The notes under the pieces were generated by a model, which worked only from the letters and a program-made list of their open reading frames with translations, did not search any database and was not told the origin of the DNA. 64,000 bases of DNA from an uncultured Gammaproteobacteria bacterium (GTDB lineage Bacteria > Pseudomonadota > Gammaproteobacteria > GCA-002705445 > GCA-002716945), in the NCBI GenBank assembly GCA_902559355.1, contig CACEHM010000001.1, forward strand, positions 209,829-273,828, written 5' to 3'. Both the position numbers and the translations under genes were made by a program. Positions 49,628-60,526 of this stretch are shown in pieces (position 1 is the first letter of the stretch; each line of letters opens with the position of its first letter).

Positions 49628-50624
49628 ATACAAAGACGTGCTATCACGTGAATTTGAATATCTTAGGATATCAGTTACAGACCGTTGTAACTATAGATGT
49701 AGCTACTGTATGCCCTCTGAAATATTTAATAAGGACTATAGTTATATCAAACAAAGTAAAATTTTATCCTATGAGGAGATTATTCAAATAACAACAATAT
49801 TAAAGAAAATTGGACTAAAAAAGATAAGGATTACCGGTGGAGAACCTTTATTAAGAAAAAATATAGATAAGTTAATCTATAAACTAAAAAATGAAGTAGG
49901 TATCAAAGATGTAAGTATGACCACAAACGGTTCTCTTCTAACAGACAAGAAACTGAATGAGCTCAAAGCTTCAGGCTTAGATTCAGTTACTCTCAGTCTG
50001 GATACATTGCACTATGATAAGACTGCACAAATAAATGGAACTAAAAAAACATTTGACCTGGATAAAGTCTTAGAAGGCATAGAAAAATATTTCAATATAG
50101 TAAAGACAAATACTGTTGTTATTAAAAGTATCAATGACGAAGAAGTATTAGATATTATTGATAAAATGATTGGGATAACTTCAGAAGTAAGATTCATTGA
50201 ATATATGGATGTTGGTGAATCAAATAACTGGAACCTAGACAAAGTTGTGCCATCAAGTCAACTTTTAAAATTGATCATTTCAAGATATAACCTCTCGCTG
50301 ATTGAAACTAATAAATCTTCCACAGCGCAAAAATGGTCTATAGATAATACAAATACTTCTGTGGGCTTTATTTCATCTATTACCGAACCATTTTGCAATG
50401 GATGCAATAGGGCAAGGCTTTCTGTTGATGGAAAGTTATACACATGTCTATTTGCTACGGAAGGACATGATCTTAAAAAAATTATTAGAGCGGGAGCAAG
50501 TGGCCAAGATGTTTTAGACTACTTTTATAATATATGGAGTAAGCGATCAGATAGATATTCAGAGCTCAGATTTATAAATAAAATTGATTCACCAAAAGTC
50601 GAGATGTCTTATATTGGCGGATAA
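49605..50624 (+). CDS. moaA: GTP 3',8-cyclase
   Basis: LRISVTDRCNYRCSYCMP; C-terminal CNGCNRARLSVDGKLYTCLF. Confidence 0.97.
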   Translation: MNVDTVNKYKDVLSREFEYLRISVTDRCNYRCSYCMPSEIFNKDYSYIKQSKILSYEEIIQITTILKKIGLKKIRITGGEPLLRKNIDKLIYKLKNEVGIKDVSMTTNGSLLTDKKLNELKASGLDSVTLSLDTLHYDKTAQINGTKKTFDLDKVLEGIEKYFNIVKTNTVVIKSINDEEVLDIIDKMIGITSEVRFIEYMDVGESNNWNLDKVVPSSQLLKLIISRYNLSLIETNKSSTAQKWSIDNTNTSVGFISSITEPFCNGCNRARLSVDGKLYTCLFATEGHDLKKIIRAGASGQDVLDYFYNIWSKRSDRYSELRFINKIDSPKVEMSYIGG

Positions 50625-50625
50625 A

Positions 50626-50883
50626 ATGTTAAAGATTCTATCTTATATTTTTTACAGCATAGCTATCATCACATCATTTTTTGCAAGCTTTGGAATACTC
50701 GCACAAACCTTTCCTGAATATGGAGTATTTCATATTCTTGTCGGTTTTATTGGGACAGCTATGTTTTTCCCTTTGATACCAATTTATCCTCTAATAAATG
50801 ATGGTGACTGGATATATCTAACCATTTGTTATATAAGCATTCTATTGGGTGTAATTTTAAGCAATAAATCTAGAGCATCATAA
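50626..50883 (+). CDS. Small membrane protein
   Basis: Hydrophobic ORF; start MLKILSYIF. Confidence 0.6.
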   Translation: MLKILSYIFYSIAIITSFFASFGILAQTFPEYGVFHILVGFIGTAMFFPLIPIYPLINDGDWIYLTICYISILLGVILSNKSRAS

Positions 50884-50944
50884 TTTAGATAAATATATTA
50901 GATTTGAGTTTACTGACACATGAATGTATCATTCAGTCATAATA

Positions 50945-51178
50945 ATGGTAATTGTAGTAAAATACTTTGCAAGTATCAGTGATGCGATAGGAAAAACCTC
51001 TGAACAAATAGAATGGCAGGATAAAATAACTGCTGGCGATATTTGGGCAGATGTTTCAAAAAATATTAAATACACTGGAAAGGTGATGGTTGCAGTAAAT
51101 CATGAATATGTAGATATGACCTATCTGCTATCTGAAAATGATGAGATTGCATTCTTTCCTCCAGTAACAGGTGGTTAA
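50945..51178 (+). CDS. moaD: Molybdopterin synthase small subunit
   Basis: Beta-grasp size, C-terminal FFPPVTGG. Confidence 0.94.
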   Translation: MVIVVKYFASISDAIGKTSEQIEWQDKITAGDIWADVSKNIKYTGKVMVAVNHEYVDMTYLLSENDEIAFFPPVTGG

Positions 51179-51180
51179 AA

Positions 51181-51639
51181 ATGTATATTGAAATTATAAA
51201 TGAAGAATTCGATCCTTGGCAAAAACTTGTCGAATATAAAAGATCCCAACTCAAAGAAAAAAATAATATAGGAGCTTGTAGCGTCTTTCTAGGAACTATG
51301 AGAGACATTAATTCTGGAGATGCAATTAAATCTATGGAATTGCAACATTATCCTGATATGACAGAGGGTTACCTCGAGAAAATTGTTCAAAATGCAACAA
51401 AGAAATATAAGATTATAGATTCAATTGTCTTACATAGAGTAGGGCTTGTTAACCCTTCAGATCCAATTGTGCTTGTTGCTTCGTGGTCAGAACACAGAGA
51501 TGAAGCTTTTGAGGCTACAAGACAGATTATGGAAGCACTAAAAAGTGAAGCGCCATTTTGGAAAAAGGAAGCAACTGATAAGGGTTTCAGATGGGTAGAG
51601 CCTGAGATGCAATCATCAGAGGAAATGAATGAAGCCTAA
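51181..51639 (+). CDS. moaE: Molybdopterin synthase large subunit
   Basis: LEHYP-like [33 protein letters not shown]. Confidence 0.96.
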   Translation: MYIEIINEEFDPWQKLVEYKRSQLKEKNNIGACSVFLGTMRDINSGDAIKSMELQHYPDMTEGYLEKIVQNATKKYKIIDSIVLHRVGLVNPSDPIVLVASWSEHRDEAFEATRQIMEALKSEAPFWKKEATDKGFRWVEPEMQSSEEMNEA

Positions 51640-52825
51640 AAAAGTTGTATTAGCTTATTCTGGCGGTCTAGATACATCTGTAATAGCAAAATGGCTTATG
51701 GAGCACTATGATCTTGAGGTCATTACTTTTACTGCTGATATTGGTCAAGGTGAAGAAACTAGAGATGCCAAAGTAAAAGCTAAAAAACTTGGTATAAAAA
51801 AAATATATATCGAGGATTTGAGAGAGGATTTTGTATCTAATTATGTTTATCCAATGTTCAGAGCAAATGCAATTTACGAAGGTGAATATTTTCTGGGGAC
51901 ATCTATTGCTCGTCCTCTTATAAGTAAGAGACTTATTGAAATAGCAAAGAAAGAAAAAGCTGGATATATCTGTCATGGAGCAACCGGTAAAGGTAATGAT
52001 CAAGTAAGATTCGAATTAGCTGCTTATGCATTAAATCCTAAAATTAAAGTTATAGCGCCATGGAGAGAGTGGGACTTCATATCTAGATCAGATTTAATGG
52101 GTTATGCAAAGAAACATAAAATTGCCGTTGATTTTGATAAAGGTAAAAAAAGCCCATACTCTATGGACGCAAACATTCTTCATACATCATATGAGGGAGG
52201 TATTTTGGAGGACCCATGGAAGAAACCTGAAGAAGTAATGTGGTTGAGAACAAAATCTCTTGAAAAAAGTAAATCAAGATCAGAGTTACTCCAATTAACA
52301 TTTTATAAAGGCGACATAGTTGCTATCAATAATAAAAAAATGAGCCCTTCTAAAGTATTAAATCAACTTAACATAATAGCTGGTAATCATGGCATTGGCA
52401 GAGATGATATTGTTGAGAACAGATACGTTGGTATTAAATCTAGAGGATGTTATGAAACTCCAGGCGGAACGATTTATTTCAAGGCTCACAAGGCAATGGA
52501 ATCGATAACGCTAGACAGAGAAATGCTCCATTTAAAGGAAGATTTAACTAATAGATACTCAAGATTAATTTATAATGGTTATTGGTTTAGCCCGGAGAGA
52601 GAATCTCTTCAAAGCTTGATTGATCAATCTCAAAAGAGAGTTTCTGGTGATGTTAGGCTTAGATTATATAAAGGTAATGTCATTGTTGAGGGGAGAAGAT
52701 CCGAATATTCATTATATTCTGAAGATCTATCAACATTTGAGAGCGACTCTGGAGCATATAATCAAAGGGACGCTGAAGGCTTCATAAAAATTAATGCACT
52801 TAGGCTAAAAACAAGGAAAAAATAG
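51629..52825 (+). CDS. argG: Argininosuccinate synthase
   Basis: [29 protein letters not shown]. Confidence 0.98.
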   Translation: MKPKKVVLAYSGGLDTSVIAKWLMEHYDLEVITFTADIGQGEETRDAKVKAKKLGIKKIYIEDLREDFVSNYVYPMFRANAIYEGEYFLGTSIARPLISKRLIEIAKKEKAGYICHGATGKGNDQVRFELAAYALNPKIKVIAPWREWDFISRSDLMGYAKKHKIAVDFDKGKKSPYSMDANILHTSYEGGILEDPWKKPEEVMWLRTKSLEKSKSRSELLQLTFYKGDIVAINNKKMSPSKVLNQLNIIAGNHGIGRDDIVENRYVGIKSRGCYETPGGTIYFKAHKAMESITLDREMLHLKEDLTNRYSRLIYNGYWFSPERESLQSLIDQSQKRVSGDVRLRLYKGNVIVEGRRSEYSLYSEDLSTFESDSGAYNQRDAEGFIKINALRLKTRKK

Positions 52826-53548
52826 TCACTGCTCAAGATTAATAAGTTTTGCAGTAACTTTAAGTTTATCTAATCTATATTGTTCAATTACAATAGGTAT
52901 ATAATTATTTTCTATTGAATACCAAGTGATGGTACTTCTTTTACTTTGGCTAATATTTTTTTTAACGATAAGCGCTTCAGTTAATCCAAATGGTGATGCA
53001 ATAGTATCTTTTCCAAGAATCTCAAACCTATATTCACGTTCTCTCCCTTTATCGCTAACTAAAACATTTGTGTAAGCATAACCAAATGATTGCGCTACTA
53101 ATCTATCAATATTAATATTCGCTCCATGAGTTATAGTTATCCCATCTTTTGAAGTAACTAGAAGATTATTAATTCTTCTAATTCGAATCATTTGATTTTT
53201 CTTAGAACTAATTCTAGAAAACATATAACTATTTGTTTTTGCAAAGTCATTTTTTATTGATTTATTATTTAAAAATTCTAAATATTTTTTTTTATCATAA
53301 TAAAAACAACTCATTTCGCTTCTATTATCTTTTTTTATACTAAATATTCCTACGGTATAGCTATCTATTTTTAGGCACCATTCATTGGATTCAGTATCAT
53401 AGCTTGAATTGTGAATTGAATGCCCAAATTCTATTCCACTTTTTTGTAAACTATATGTTGCATTATATATATTTGGTAAAGCACTTACTTTTTCAGAAAA
53501 GACAAATATTAAAAGAACTAGTAGGTACTTTTTAAATAAATTGATCAT
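52826..53548 (-). CDS. DUF3108 exported protein
   Basis: YNATYSLQKSGIEFG; next to purN. Confidence 0.8.
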   Translation of the reverse strand: MINLFKKYLLVLLIFVFSEKVSALPNIYNATYSLQKSGIEFGHSIHNSSYDTESNEWCLKIDSYTVGIFSIKKDNRSEMSCFYYDKKKYLEFLNNKSIKNDFAKTNSYMFSRISSKKNQMIRIRRINNLLVTSKDGITITHGANINIDRLVAQSFGYAYTNVLVSDKGREREYRFEILGKDTIASPFGLTEALIVKKNISQSKRSTITWYSIENNYIPIVIEQYRLDKLKVTAKLINLEQ

Positions 53549-54182
53549 TAGTTACATTAACTTGATAAACAATAGGTTCAGTTATAAGTTTATCTTTTAA
53601 ATAAATTTTTCCTTTTTTAAATTGAATTATATTCTCAGCAAACCATTCCACCACTATTGGAAATATAATATATTCAGTTTTGTGTGTAAACTTCACAAGC
53701 TCAGCTTTTGTCATTCCTTCTCTAACGGGAAATGAACCTTGTAATATTATGGGCCCTTCATCTAAATCTTTTGTAACAAAATGGACTGTCGCACCTTGAT
53801 ATCGATCATTATTTTCTATCACTTTTTCATAGGTATTTAGTCCTGGATATTTAGGTAATAAGGAGGGGTGTATATTAATTATTTTCCCTAAATACATATT
53901 TACTATTAATTCTGGAATTATTTTCATATAACCCGACAAGATTATCAGATCAGGATTATTATTTAAGAGAAATTTATTTAGATCTTCATGGATCGTATCT
54001 CTTTTACTTACGATAACATCCAGATTGAATTTTTTACAAACTTCGATACCTTTTGCTTCTGCATTATCGGTGAAAGCAGAAATATAATTTAGCTTATCTT
54101 TAGTTTCATCTCTTTTGTTTAAAAGGTTCTCAAGATTAGAGCCATTCCCAGAAAACAAAACTACACAACTCTTAGTCGACAT
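53532..54182 (-). CDS. purN: Phosphoribosylglycinamide formyltransferase
   Basis: VLFSGNGSNLENLL; INIHPSLLPKYPGLNTYEKVIEN. Confidence 0.97.
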   Translation of the reverse strand: MSTKSCVVLFSGNGSNLENLLNKRDETKDKLNYISAFTDNAEAKGIEVCKKFNLDVIVSKRDTIHEDLNKFLLNNNPDLIILSGYMKIIPELIVNMYLGKIINIHPSLLPKYPGLNTYEKVIENNDRYQGATVHFVTKDLDEGPIILQGSFPVREGMTKAELVKFTHKTEYIIFPIVVEWFAENIIQFKKGKIYLKDKLITEPIVYQVNVTNDQFI

Positions 54183-55242
54183 AAATTATTTTAGAATCAG
54201 ATGGCTTTCTTACGACTTGACCAATTATTTTATATGAAGTCTTATGTTGTTTTAAAACCGAGTGAGCTTTAGATAGATATTTTTTATCAATTATTACCGC
54301 CATACCTATGCCACAATTAAAAGTTTTTAGTAATTCTTTGTCATTTATCTTAGATAATTCCTGTATATATCTAAATATTTTGGGAATCTTCAGAGAATTT
54401 AAATTTACACATGCAGAAAACTTATCAGGCAAAATTCTTGGAATATTATCAGTAATACCTCCACCTGTAATATGAGCCAAACCATTTATATTAATTTTTT
54501 TTAACAGCTCTGAGATTATACCTACGTATAGTTTTGTTGGCCTTATTAAATATTTACTTATAGACATTGATCCAAATACATTTTTTAATTTCAGCCTTCT
54601 TTTTTCGATAAGTTTATTGATGAGGGAATAACCATTAGAATGAAGTCCGCTTGAAGACAATCCTAAGATAATATCACCTTCTTTAATAAGCTTATTTTGT
54701 ATTATCTCTTTTTGGGAGACAATCCCTACACAGAAACCTGCAAGATCATAGTCTTTGCCATTATACATTCCAGGCATTTCCGCAGTCTCACCACCAATCA
54801 GAGTCATATTACATTTTTTGCACGCATTAATGATACCTCTGAGCACATCGGAGTGAACAATATGATTTATCTTACTTGTAGCTAGATAATCAAGGAAGAA
54901 CAATGGTTTTGCTCCACTTGTGATAACATCATTTACGCACATTGCCACTAGATCTTGACCAATGTATCTATGATTATTTAATACTTTGGCTATTTTGAGT
55001 TTTGTGCCTACACCATCTGTTCCAGATACGATTACAGGATCAATAATATTTTTATCAATTTTATAAAGACTAGAAAAACCACCTATACCCGATATTACAT
55101 TCCTATCTTTTTTTTCTGCTGTGGATTTAATTGAATCTATAAGTTTGTCAGCTCTGTGGATACTGACTCCAGCACCTTGGTAATTTATTTTCTTTTTTTG
55201 CTTACTACTCATAGCACTAGATAGGTTATAATTATAGCTCAA
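54172..55242 (-). CDS. purM: Phosphoribosylformylglycinamidine cyclo-ligase
   Basis: SGTDGVGTKLKIA; LIGGETAEMPGMY; HITGGGITDNIPR. Confidence 0.98.
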   Translation of the reverse strand: MSYNYNLSSAMSSKQKKKINYQGAGVSIHRADKLIDSIKSTAEKKDRNVISGIGGFSSLYKIDKNIIDPVIVSGTDGVGTKLKIAKVLNNHRYIGQDLVAMCVNDVITSGAKPLFFLDYLATSKINHIVHSDVLRGIINACKKCNMTLIGGETAEMPGMYNGKDYDLAGFCVGIVSQKEIIQNKLIKEGDIILGLSSSGLHSNGYSLINKLIEKRRLKLKNVFGSMSISKYLIRPTKLYVGIISELLKKININGLAHITGGGITDNIPRILPDKFSACVNLNSLKIPKIFRYIQELSKINDKELLKTFNCGIGMAVIIDKKYLSKAHSVLKQHKTSYKIIGQVVRKPSDSKIIYVD

Positions 55243-55264
55243 AGAAATTACTATAGATACTGAA

Positions 55265-55954
55265 ATGACACAAGACCTTCTATATGATCAAATTCCAATA
55301 AACTTTGGTTTTTACTCAAATAAAACCTTCGATAACTTCATTGTTGGCAATAATCAAGATTTATTTGACACACTCAAAAGTATAAATAGTGAGAATCAGT
55401 TAATTTTAGTTTATGGTTCAAAATCTTCAGGCAAATCTCATATATCTGAGGCTCTGATGAACTTAGAACTAATCAATTCTATTTGTATCAATCAAGAAAC
55501 AGATTTTAATACCTTATCAATTTTAGATTGTTATGATTTAGTAGTAATTGATGATATTGATAAGATAATTTCTAATCATAAAACTGAAGAAATATTATTT
55601 ACTCTCATAGATAATCAAATATTACATAATAAGTCAGTTGTTATTACTTCAACAGATAAGATCGAGACTTGTGGTATAGGTTTGAGTGATTTATTGTCAA
55701 GATTACTATCTGATAAAATATTTCATATTAAAGACCTTGATGATGAAAATAAGATAAAACTTCTTATGTCATATTGTTCAGAGAGAGGTTTAGTCGTTTC
55801 AGAGAAGGTTTTTAATTATATTATTAACAATTGTAGTCGAGATTTATTTTTTCTTTGTGCATTTATAAGGACGCTTGATAATGCATCGTTGTCTATGAAA
55901 AAAAGAGTAACGATACCTTTTATAAAAAAAGCTATTAGTAAACTAGCAAGTTAA
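55265..55954 (+). CDS. hda: DnaA-like regulatory ATPase Hda
   Basis: DNFIVGNNQDL; LVYGSKSSGKSHI; LVVIDDIDKI. Confidence 0.85.
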   Translation: MTQDLLYDQIPINFGFYSNKTFDNFIVGNNQDLFDTLKSINSENQLILVYGSKSSGKSHISEALMNLELINSICINQETDFNTLSILDCYDLVVIDDIDKIISNHKTEEILFTLIDNQILHNKSVVITSTDKIETCGIGLSDLLSRLLSDKIFHIKDLDDENKIKLLMSYCSERGLVVSEKVFNYIINNCSRDLFFLCAFIRTLDNASLSMKKRVTIPFIKKAISKLAS

Positions 55955-56514
55955 TTTTTCAAATCACATACAATCTCAGCAAATCTTTTTCCATAGGACA
56001 TGCATATTACTTTTTCCTCAGCAGTCAACTCACTTTTTTGATTGTGAGCTACATGTGTAGGGCCATATGGCGTTCCGCCAGATTTTGTAGAGGACAATGC
56101 TTTTTCGCTGTATGGTACGCCTGCAATCAACATACCATGATGAAGTAATGGAAGCATCATGCTTAAAAGAGTAGTTTCTTGACCTCCATGCATACTTGAG
56201 GTGGACGTAAAAACGCCACCTAATTTACTTTCCAGTGTATTGTTGAACCATTCTTCTGTTGTACTATCAAAAAATTCTTTTAATGGCGCTGCCATATTAC
56301 CAAAATGCGTCGGGCTTCCAATAATCATGCCAGAACAGCTTTTTAAGTCATCTTTGTTTACAAGCAGGTCATCACTTTCACTGTAATGTTTTGATTTTAC
56401 TGTCCTTATTATAGCAGTTGTGTTTGATACCGATTCTATACCTCTTGATATTGCACGAGCCATTCTTTTGGTTGAATCATTCTTTGAGTAATATAGAATT
56501 AATATGTCTTTCAT
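55951..56514 (-). CDS. WrbA-type NAD(P)H:quinone oxidoreductase
   Basis: ILILYYSKNDSTKRMARAI; GSPTHFGNMAAPLKEFFD; TSTSSMHGGQE. Confidence 0.9.
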   Translation of the reverse strand: MKDILILYYSKNDSTKRMARAISRGIESVSNTTAIIRTVKSKHYSESDDLLVNKDDLKSCSGMIIGSPTHFGNMAAPLKEFFDSTTEEWFNNTLESKLGGVFTSTSSMHGGQETTLLSMMLPLLHHGMLIAGVPYSEKALSSTKSGGTPYGPTHVAHNQKSELTAEEKVICMSYGKRFAEIVCDLKN

Positions 56515-56532
56515 GTAATTAGGATACCTTTT

Positions 56533-56934
56533 ATGAGCATTAAAAAGAATAGTTTTAAAATATTTTCACTCAGCTGCTTTTTATTGATCTCTTCTTGTTC
56601 ATCTAATGTGGCTAATATTGAGGGCACATCTAACTTTTCAACAATTCAAGCGGATCTAAATACCCATGAATTTCATACTGTAGAGTATGGTGATTCATTA
56701 TGGAGTATAGCGTCAATGCATTATGGGAACCCATTTTATTGGCCAAATATATATAAAAATAATACAGATAAAATATACGATGCAGATTTGATTTTGCCAG
56801 GTCAAAGCATCATAATACATAAAAATATTTCTCCTGTCGCGAAAGAGAGAGCCCAGACATATGCAAAAAATAGAGGTCTATGGGTAGTCGGTTATAGAGA
56901 GGAATCAGACATAGAATTTTTGGAGAACAACTAA
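56533..56934 (+). CDS. LysM-domain lipoprotein
   Basis: Lipobox LISSCSS; YGDSLWSIASMHYGNPFYWPNIYKNN. Confidence 0.88.
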   Translation: MSIKKNSFKIFSLSCFLLISSCSSNVANIEGTSNFSTIQADLNTHEFHTVEYGDSLWSIASMHYGNPFYWPNIYKNNTDKIYDADLILPGQSIIIHKNISPVAKERAQTYAKNRGLWVVGYREESDIEFLENN

Positions 56935-57239
56935 TGAAAGGTCTTTATATATTAATCGCACTAATTCTTCTTGTGCCTTCACTCAATATAGCTGCAAATA
57001 CATACGACCAGGCCACATCATCAAAGATTATTAAAGAAGCTGAGATAAATTATAAAAAAGCTCTCAAATTAAAAAATGCATGGAGAGATACTAAAAAGAT
57101 AATTAAAAACGCTAAAAAAGCACACGATAAAAAAGATTACGAAAAATCAACTACCCTTGCAAAAAAAGCACTCAATGAAGCTAATATGGCTATTGAGCAA
57201 TACGAAAAACAAAAAGATAACTATAGATTTCTAGATTAA
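56934..57239 (+). CDS. Secreted helical protein, SoxXA-binding-protein-like pattern
   Basis: Signal peptide; AWRDTKKIIKNAKKAHDKKDYEKSTTLAKKAL. Confidence 0.5.
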   Translation: MKGLYILIALILLVPSLNIAANTYDQATSSKIIKEAEINYKKALKLKNAWRDTKKIIKNAKKAHDKKDYEKSTTLAKKALNEANMAIEQYEKQKDNYRFLD

Positions 57240-58492
57240 TCTGAAGTAATTTTTATTAGATCCTCAATCGATAGACTGCTCTTATCATCTTGTCCTCGTT
57301 TCTTGAAAGTCACAGACTTAGTCTCCGCCTCAGATTTTCCAACTATCACAATATTAGGAACTCCAATTAATTCCCAATCATTAAGTTTATTTCCAAGCTT
57401 AGAATCTCTATCATCTAAAATAACCTCAACGCCTTTTGCAGACAGTCTCTCATAAAGTTCAGAAGTATATAATCTAACAGATTCATTCTTATGACCATCT
57501 ATTTCAATAATTACAATTTTAAATGGAGCAATGGTTGCGGGCCAAACTATTCCTTTATCATCATGATTTTGTTCTATTGCTGCAGCAATTATTCTTGAAA
57601 CACCAATACCATAGCAGCCCATTTCTATATTGCATATTTTTGATTCTGCATTAGCGATTGAGAGTTTCATTGATTTGCTATATTTATCTCCGAGCTTAAA
57701 GATGTGCCCAACTTCGATACCTTTCTTGTGCACTAGATTATTTTCTCTAATAATTTTTTTAATATCATCAGAATTATATTTTGTTTGTGCAATTTCATAA
57801 TTAACACCAATACCATCTTGGTCAATCAATAAATCATCTTCACCTGTATCTGCAATAACATGGAATTCATTTGATTTACTGCCACCTATGTTTCCACTAT
57901 CAGCGTCAACCATTGTGTATTCAAGTTGTAATCGAGTAAAAATTTTGTTGTAAGCTTTTTTATAATTTTCATACCATTCATCAAGGCATTCTTGATTCAA
58001 ATGAAATGAATATGCATCTTTCATTATGAATTCTCTTGCACGCATGATTCCAAATCTTGGTCTAATCTCATCTCTAAATTTTGAGGAAATTTGATACATA
58101 TTAATAGGTAATTGTTTATAGCTATTTAAATCTTTTCTAACTAAGTCTGTTATTACTTCCTCAAAAGTTGGCCCTAAACAATAGTCTCTTTGATGTCTAT
58201 CTTTCAGACGTAGTAATTCTAAGCCATATGTTTCCCATCGGCCTGATTCTTCCCACAACTCTGAGGGTTGAACTGATGGCATAAGTATTTCAGCAGAACC
58301 TATAGCATTCATTTCTTCTCTTATAATATTTTCAATTTTCTTTAAGACACGATATCCAATTGGAAGAAAGCTATACTGACCAGAAGATTGTTGCCTAGTG
58401 AGTCCTGCTTTAAGCATTAATTTATGACTTATAATTTCTGCATCTGAAGGATTATTTTTTTGAGTAAATAATGGATATTTCGATGCTTTCAT
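57236..58492 (-). CDS. proS: Prolyl-tRNA synthetase, short form lacking the editing insertion
   Basis: SGQYSFLPIGYRVLKKIE; CLGPTFEEVITDL; GCYGIGVSRIIAAAIEQNHDDKGIVWP; 418 aa. Confidence 0.96.
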   Translation of the reverse strand: MKASKYPLFTQKNNPSDAEIISHKLMLKAGLTRQQSSGQYSFLPIGYRVLKKIENIIREEMNAIGSAEILMPSVQPSELWEESGRWETYGLELLRLKDRHQRDYCLGPTFEEVITDLVRKDLNSYKQLPINMYQISSKFRDEIRPRFGIMRAREFIMKDAYSFHLNQECLDEWYENYKKAYNKIFTRLQLEYTMVDADSGNIGGSKSNEFHVIADTGEDDLLIDQDGIGVNYEIAQTKYNSDDIKKIIRENNLVHKKGIEVGHIFKLGDKYSKSMKLSIANAESKICNIEMGCYGIGVSRIIAAAIEQNHDDKGIVWPATIAPFKIVIIEIDGHKNESVRLYTSELYERLSAKGVEVILDDRDSKLGNKLNDWELIGVPNIVIVGKSEAETKSVTFKKRGQDDKSSLSIEDLIKITSD

Positions 58493-58577
58493 GAAGGATT
58501 TATTAAGTTTCTATTATGTGTTTAAGTTTAACATGTTTGTATGTATCATATATCAATAATTAAACAAAACTAAAATA

Positions 58578-59636
58578 ATGTTAAAGTTAATAAAAGACTG
58601 GTACACAAATAACTTTACTGATCCAAATCAAGTATCTTTAGCGATTGTATTGATATTTGCTGTACTGATAACGTATATACTCATTCATACTATTGCACCT
58701 ATTTTAGTGGCCATAGTTCTTGCATATATGTTAGAGGGATTAGTGCAGTACCTAATGAAAATAAGTAATTTAGTCCGAAAGTTTTCAGTCATAATCGTCT
58801 TTCTTGTATTTTTAATTTTAAGCATTTTAACATTATTCATGTTACTACCTTTGCTTCTAGACCAACTTACGTTATTTGTTAAATCACTACCGGAAATATT
58901 TAATAAAAGTAAACAATTTATTTTAGGACTATATGATGAGAATGAATATATGCCAAAAGATTATATTGATAGCATATTTTTAGGTTTACAAGGTGAAACA
59001 TCAAAGTTAGGAAATTCTATATTTACTTTTTCTCTGGCTTCAGCAGGAGGGCTATTTGCTGTGATTGTCTATGCAATATTAGTTCCAATAATGATTTTCT
59101 TTATGTTATTCGACAAGGAGACGATTAATAGTTGGATTTCAAAATTCTTTCCAGAAAAATTAGACCTTACACAAAAAGCTTACAAAGAACTAAACCTTAA
59201 AATCGGGAACTATATTCGCTGTAAGTTTATTGAAATTATTATTGTATGGATAGCATCTTTTATACTGTTTATATCATTAGGCCTCAATTATTCACTGCTC
59301 TTGAGTTTCCTATGCGGATTATCAGTTATTATTCCATATGTAGGTATGATTGCGGTAACCATCCCATTGATTCTAGTTGCATACTTCCAATGGGCATTAG
59401 GATCAGAATTTTGGTACATCATTATTGGTCACCTAATTATACAGGCAATAGACGGTAATGTGGTTGTACCTATTTTGTTCTCTGATGCTGTAAACATTCA
59501 CCCATTTGCTATATTATTATCTATATTGTTTTTTGGATCTGTTTGGGGTATCTGGGGCGTTTTCTTCGCAATACCACTCGCAGTTTTAATCAGTACGATA
59601 TTGAATGTATGGCCTCAACAGGCTGAATCAGGTTAG
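58578..59636 (+). CDS. AI-2E/PerM-family permease
   Basis: Multi-TM; FFAIPLAVLISTILNVW. Confidence 0.92.
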   Translation: MLKLIKDWYTNNFTDPNQVSLAIVLIFAVLITYILIHTIAPILVAIVLAYMLEGLVQYLMKISNLVRKFSVIIVFLVFLILSILTLFMLLPLLLDQLTLFVKSLPEIFNKSKQFILGLYDENEYMPKDYIDSIFLGLQGETSKLGNSIFTFSLASAGGLFAVIVYAILVPIMIFFMLFDKETINSWISKFFPEKLDLTQKAYKELNLKIGNYIRCKFIEIIIVWIASFILFISLGLNYSLLLSFLCGLSVIIPYVGMIAVTIPLILVAYFQWALGSEFWYIIIGHLIIQAIDGNVVVPILFSDAVNIHPFAILLSILFFGSVWGIWGVFFAIPLAVLISTILNVWPQQAESG

Positions 59637-59638
59637 AA

Positions 59639-60526
59639 ATGAGTATTTTTAAAGGAAGTATGGTTGCAATAGCGACACCGATGAATCTTGATGGTTCTCT
59701 AGATTTTGATTCACTACATCAACTAATAGAATTCCACGTAGACAATAAAACAGATGTAATAATTTCTGTAGGGACAACTGGGGAATCTGCAACTCTTGAT
59801 TTTAAAGAACACTCCAGTGTAATTAAGACTACTATTGAATTAGTCAAAGGTAGAATACCTGTAATTGCCGGTACAGGAGCAAATTCTACATCAGAAGCTA
59901 TTGAGCTTACTGAGAGCGCAAAAAAAAATGGTGCTGATGGTTGTTTGTTGGTAACTCCTTATTATAATAAGCCAACTCAAGAAGGACTCTTTCAGCATTA
60001 TAAAAAAATTGCTGACACCGTTGCCATTCCTCAAATATTATATAATGTACCTGGAAGAACATCTGTAGATATGCTTCCAGAAACTGTACAGAGATTATCT
60101 ACACATAATAATATAATAGGGATTAAAGAAGCATCTGGAAACAAAGATAGATCTATGGACCTCATGAAACTATGCTCGGAAAATATTCAAATTTTTACTG
60201 GAGATGACAAGACTTCAATGTCAGATATTATTAATGGCTTTTCTGGAAATATTTCGGTAACAGCGAATGTTGCGCCACTTGAAATGCATATGATGTGCAA
60301 GTACGCAATTGAGGGTGATATAGAAAAAGCTGAGGAAATTAATTCAAAAATAGAAATTCTCCATGATATATTATTTTGTGAATCTAACCCGATACCTGTG
60401 AAGTGGTGTTTGAATAGAATGGGCTTAATCAAAAAAGGTATCAGACTACCTTTAACATGGATGGATGAAAAGTATGACGAATCATTAAATAATGCTCTCA
60501 TTAAAACTGGTATAATGGATGAATAA
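59639..60526 (+). CDS. dapA: 4-hydroxy-tetrahydrodipicolinate synthase
   Basis: VSVGTTGESATLDFKEH; LLVTPYYNKPTQEGLFQHYK; YNVPGRTSVDM. Confidence 0.98.
   Translation: MSIFKGSMVAIATPMNLDGSLDFDSLHQLIEFHVDNKTDVIISVGTTGESATLDFKEHSSVIKTTIELVKGRIPVIAGTGANSTSEAIELTESAKKNGADGCLLVTPYYNKPTQEGLFQHYKKIADTVAIPQILYNVPGRTSVDMLPETVQRLSTHNNIIGIKEASGNKDRSMDLMKLCSENIQIFTGDDKTSMSDIINGFSGNISVTANVAPLEMHMMCKYAIEGDIEKAEEINSKIEILHDILFCESNPIPVKWCLNRMGLIKKGIRLPLTWMDEKYDESLNNALIKTGIMDE

Noticed and set aside
51668-52003. 111-aa minus ORF inside argG
   Set aside because: Antisense of a highly conserved enzyme; composition is that of a shadow ORF.
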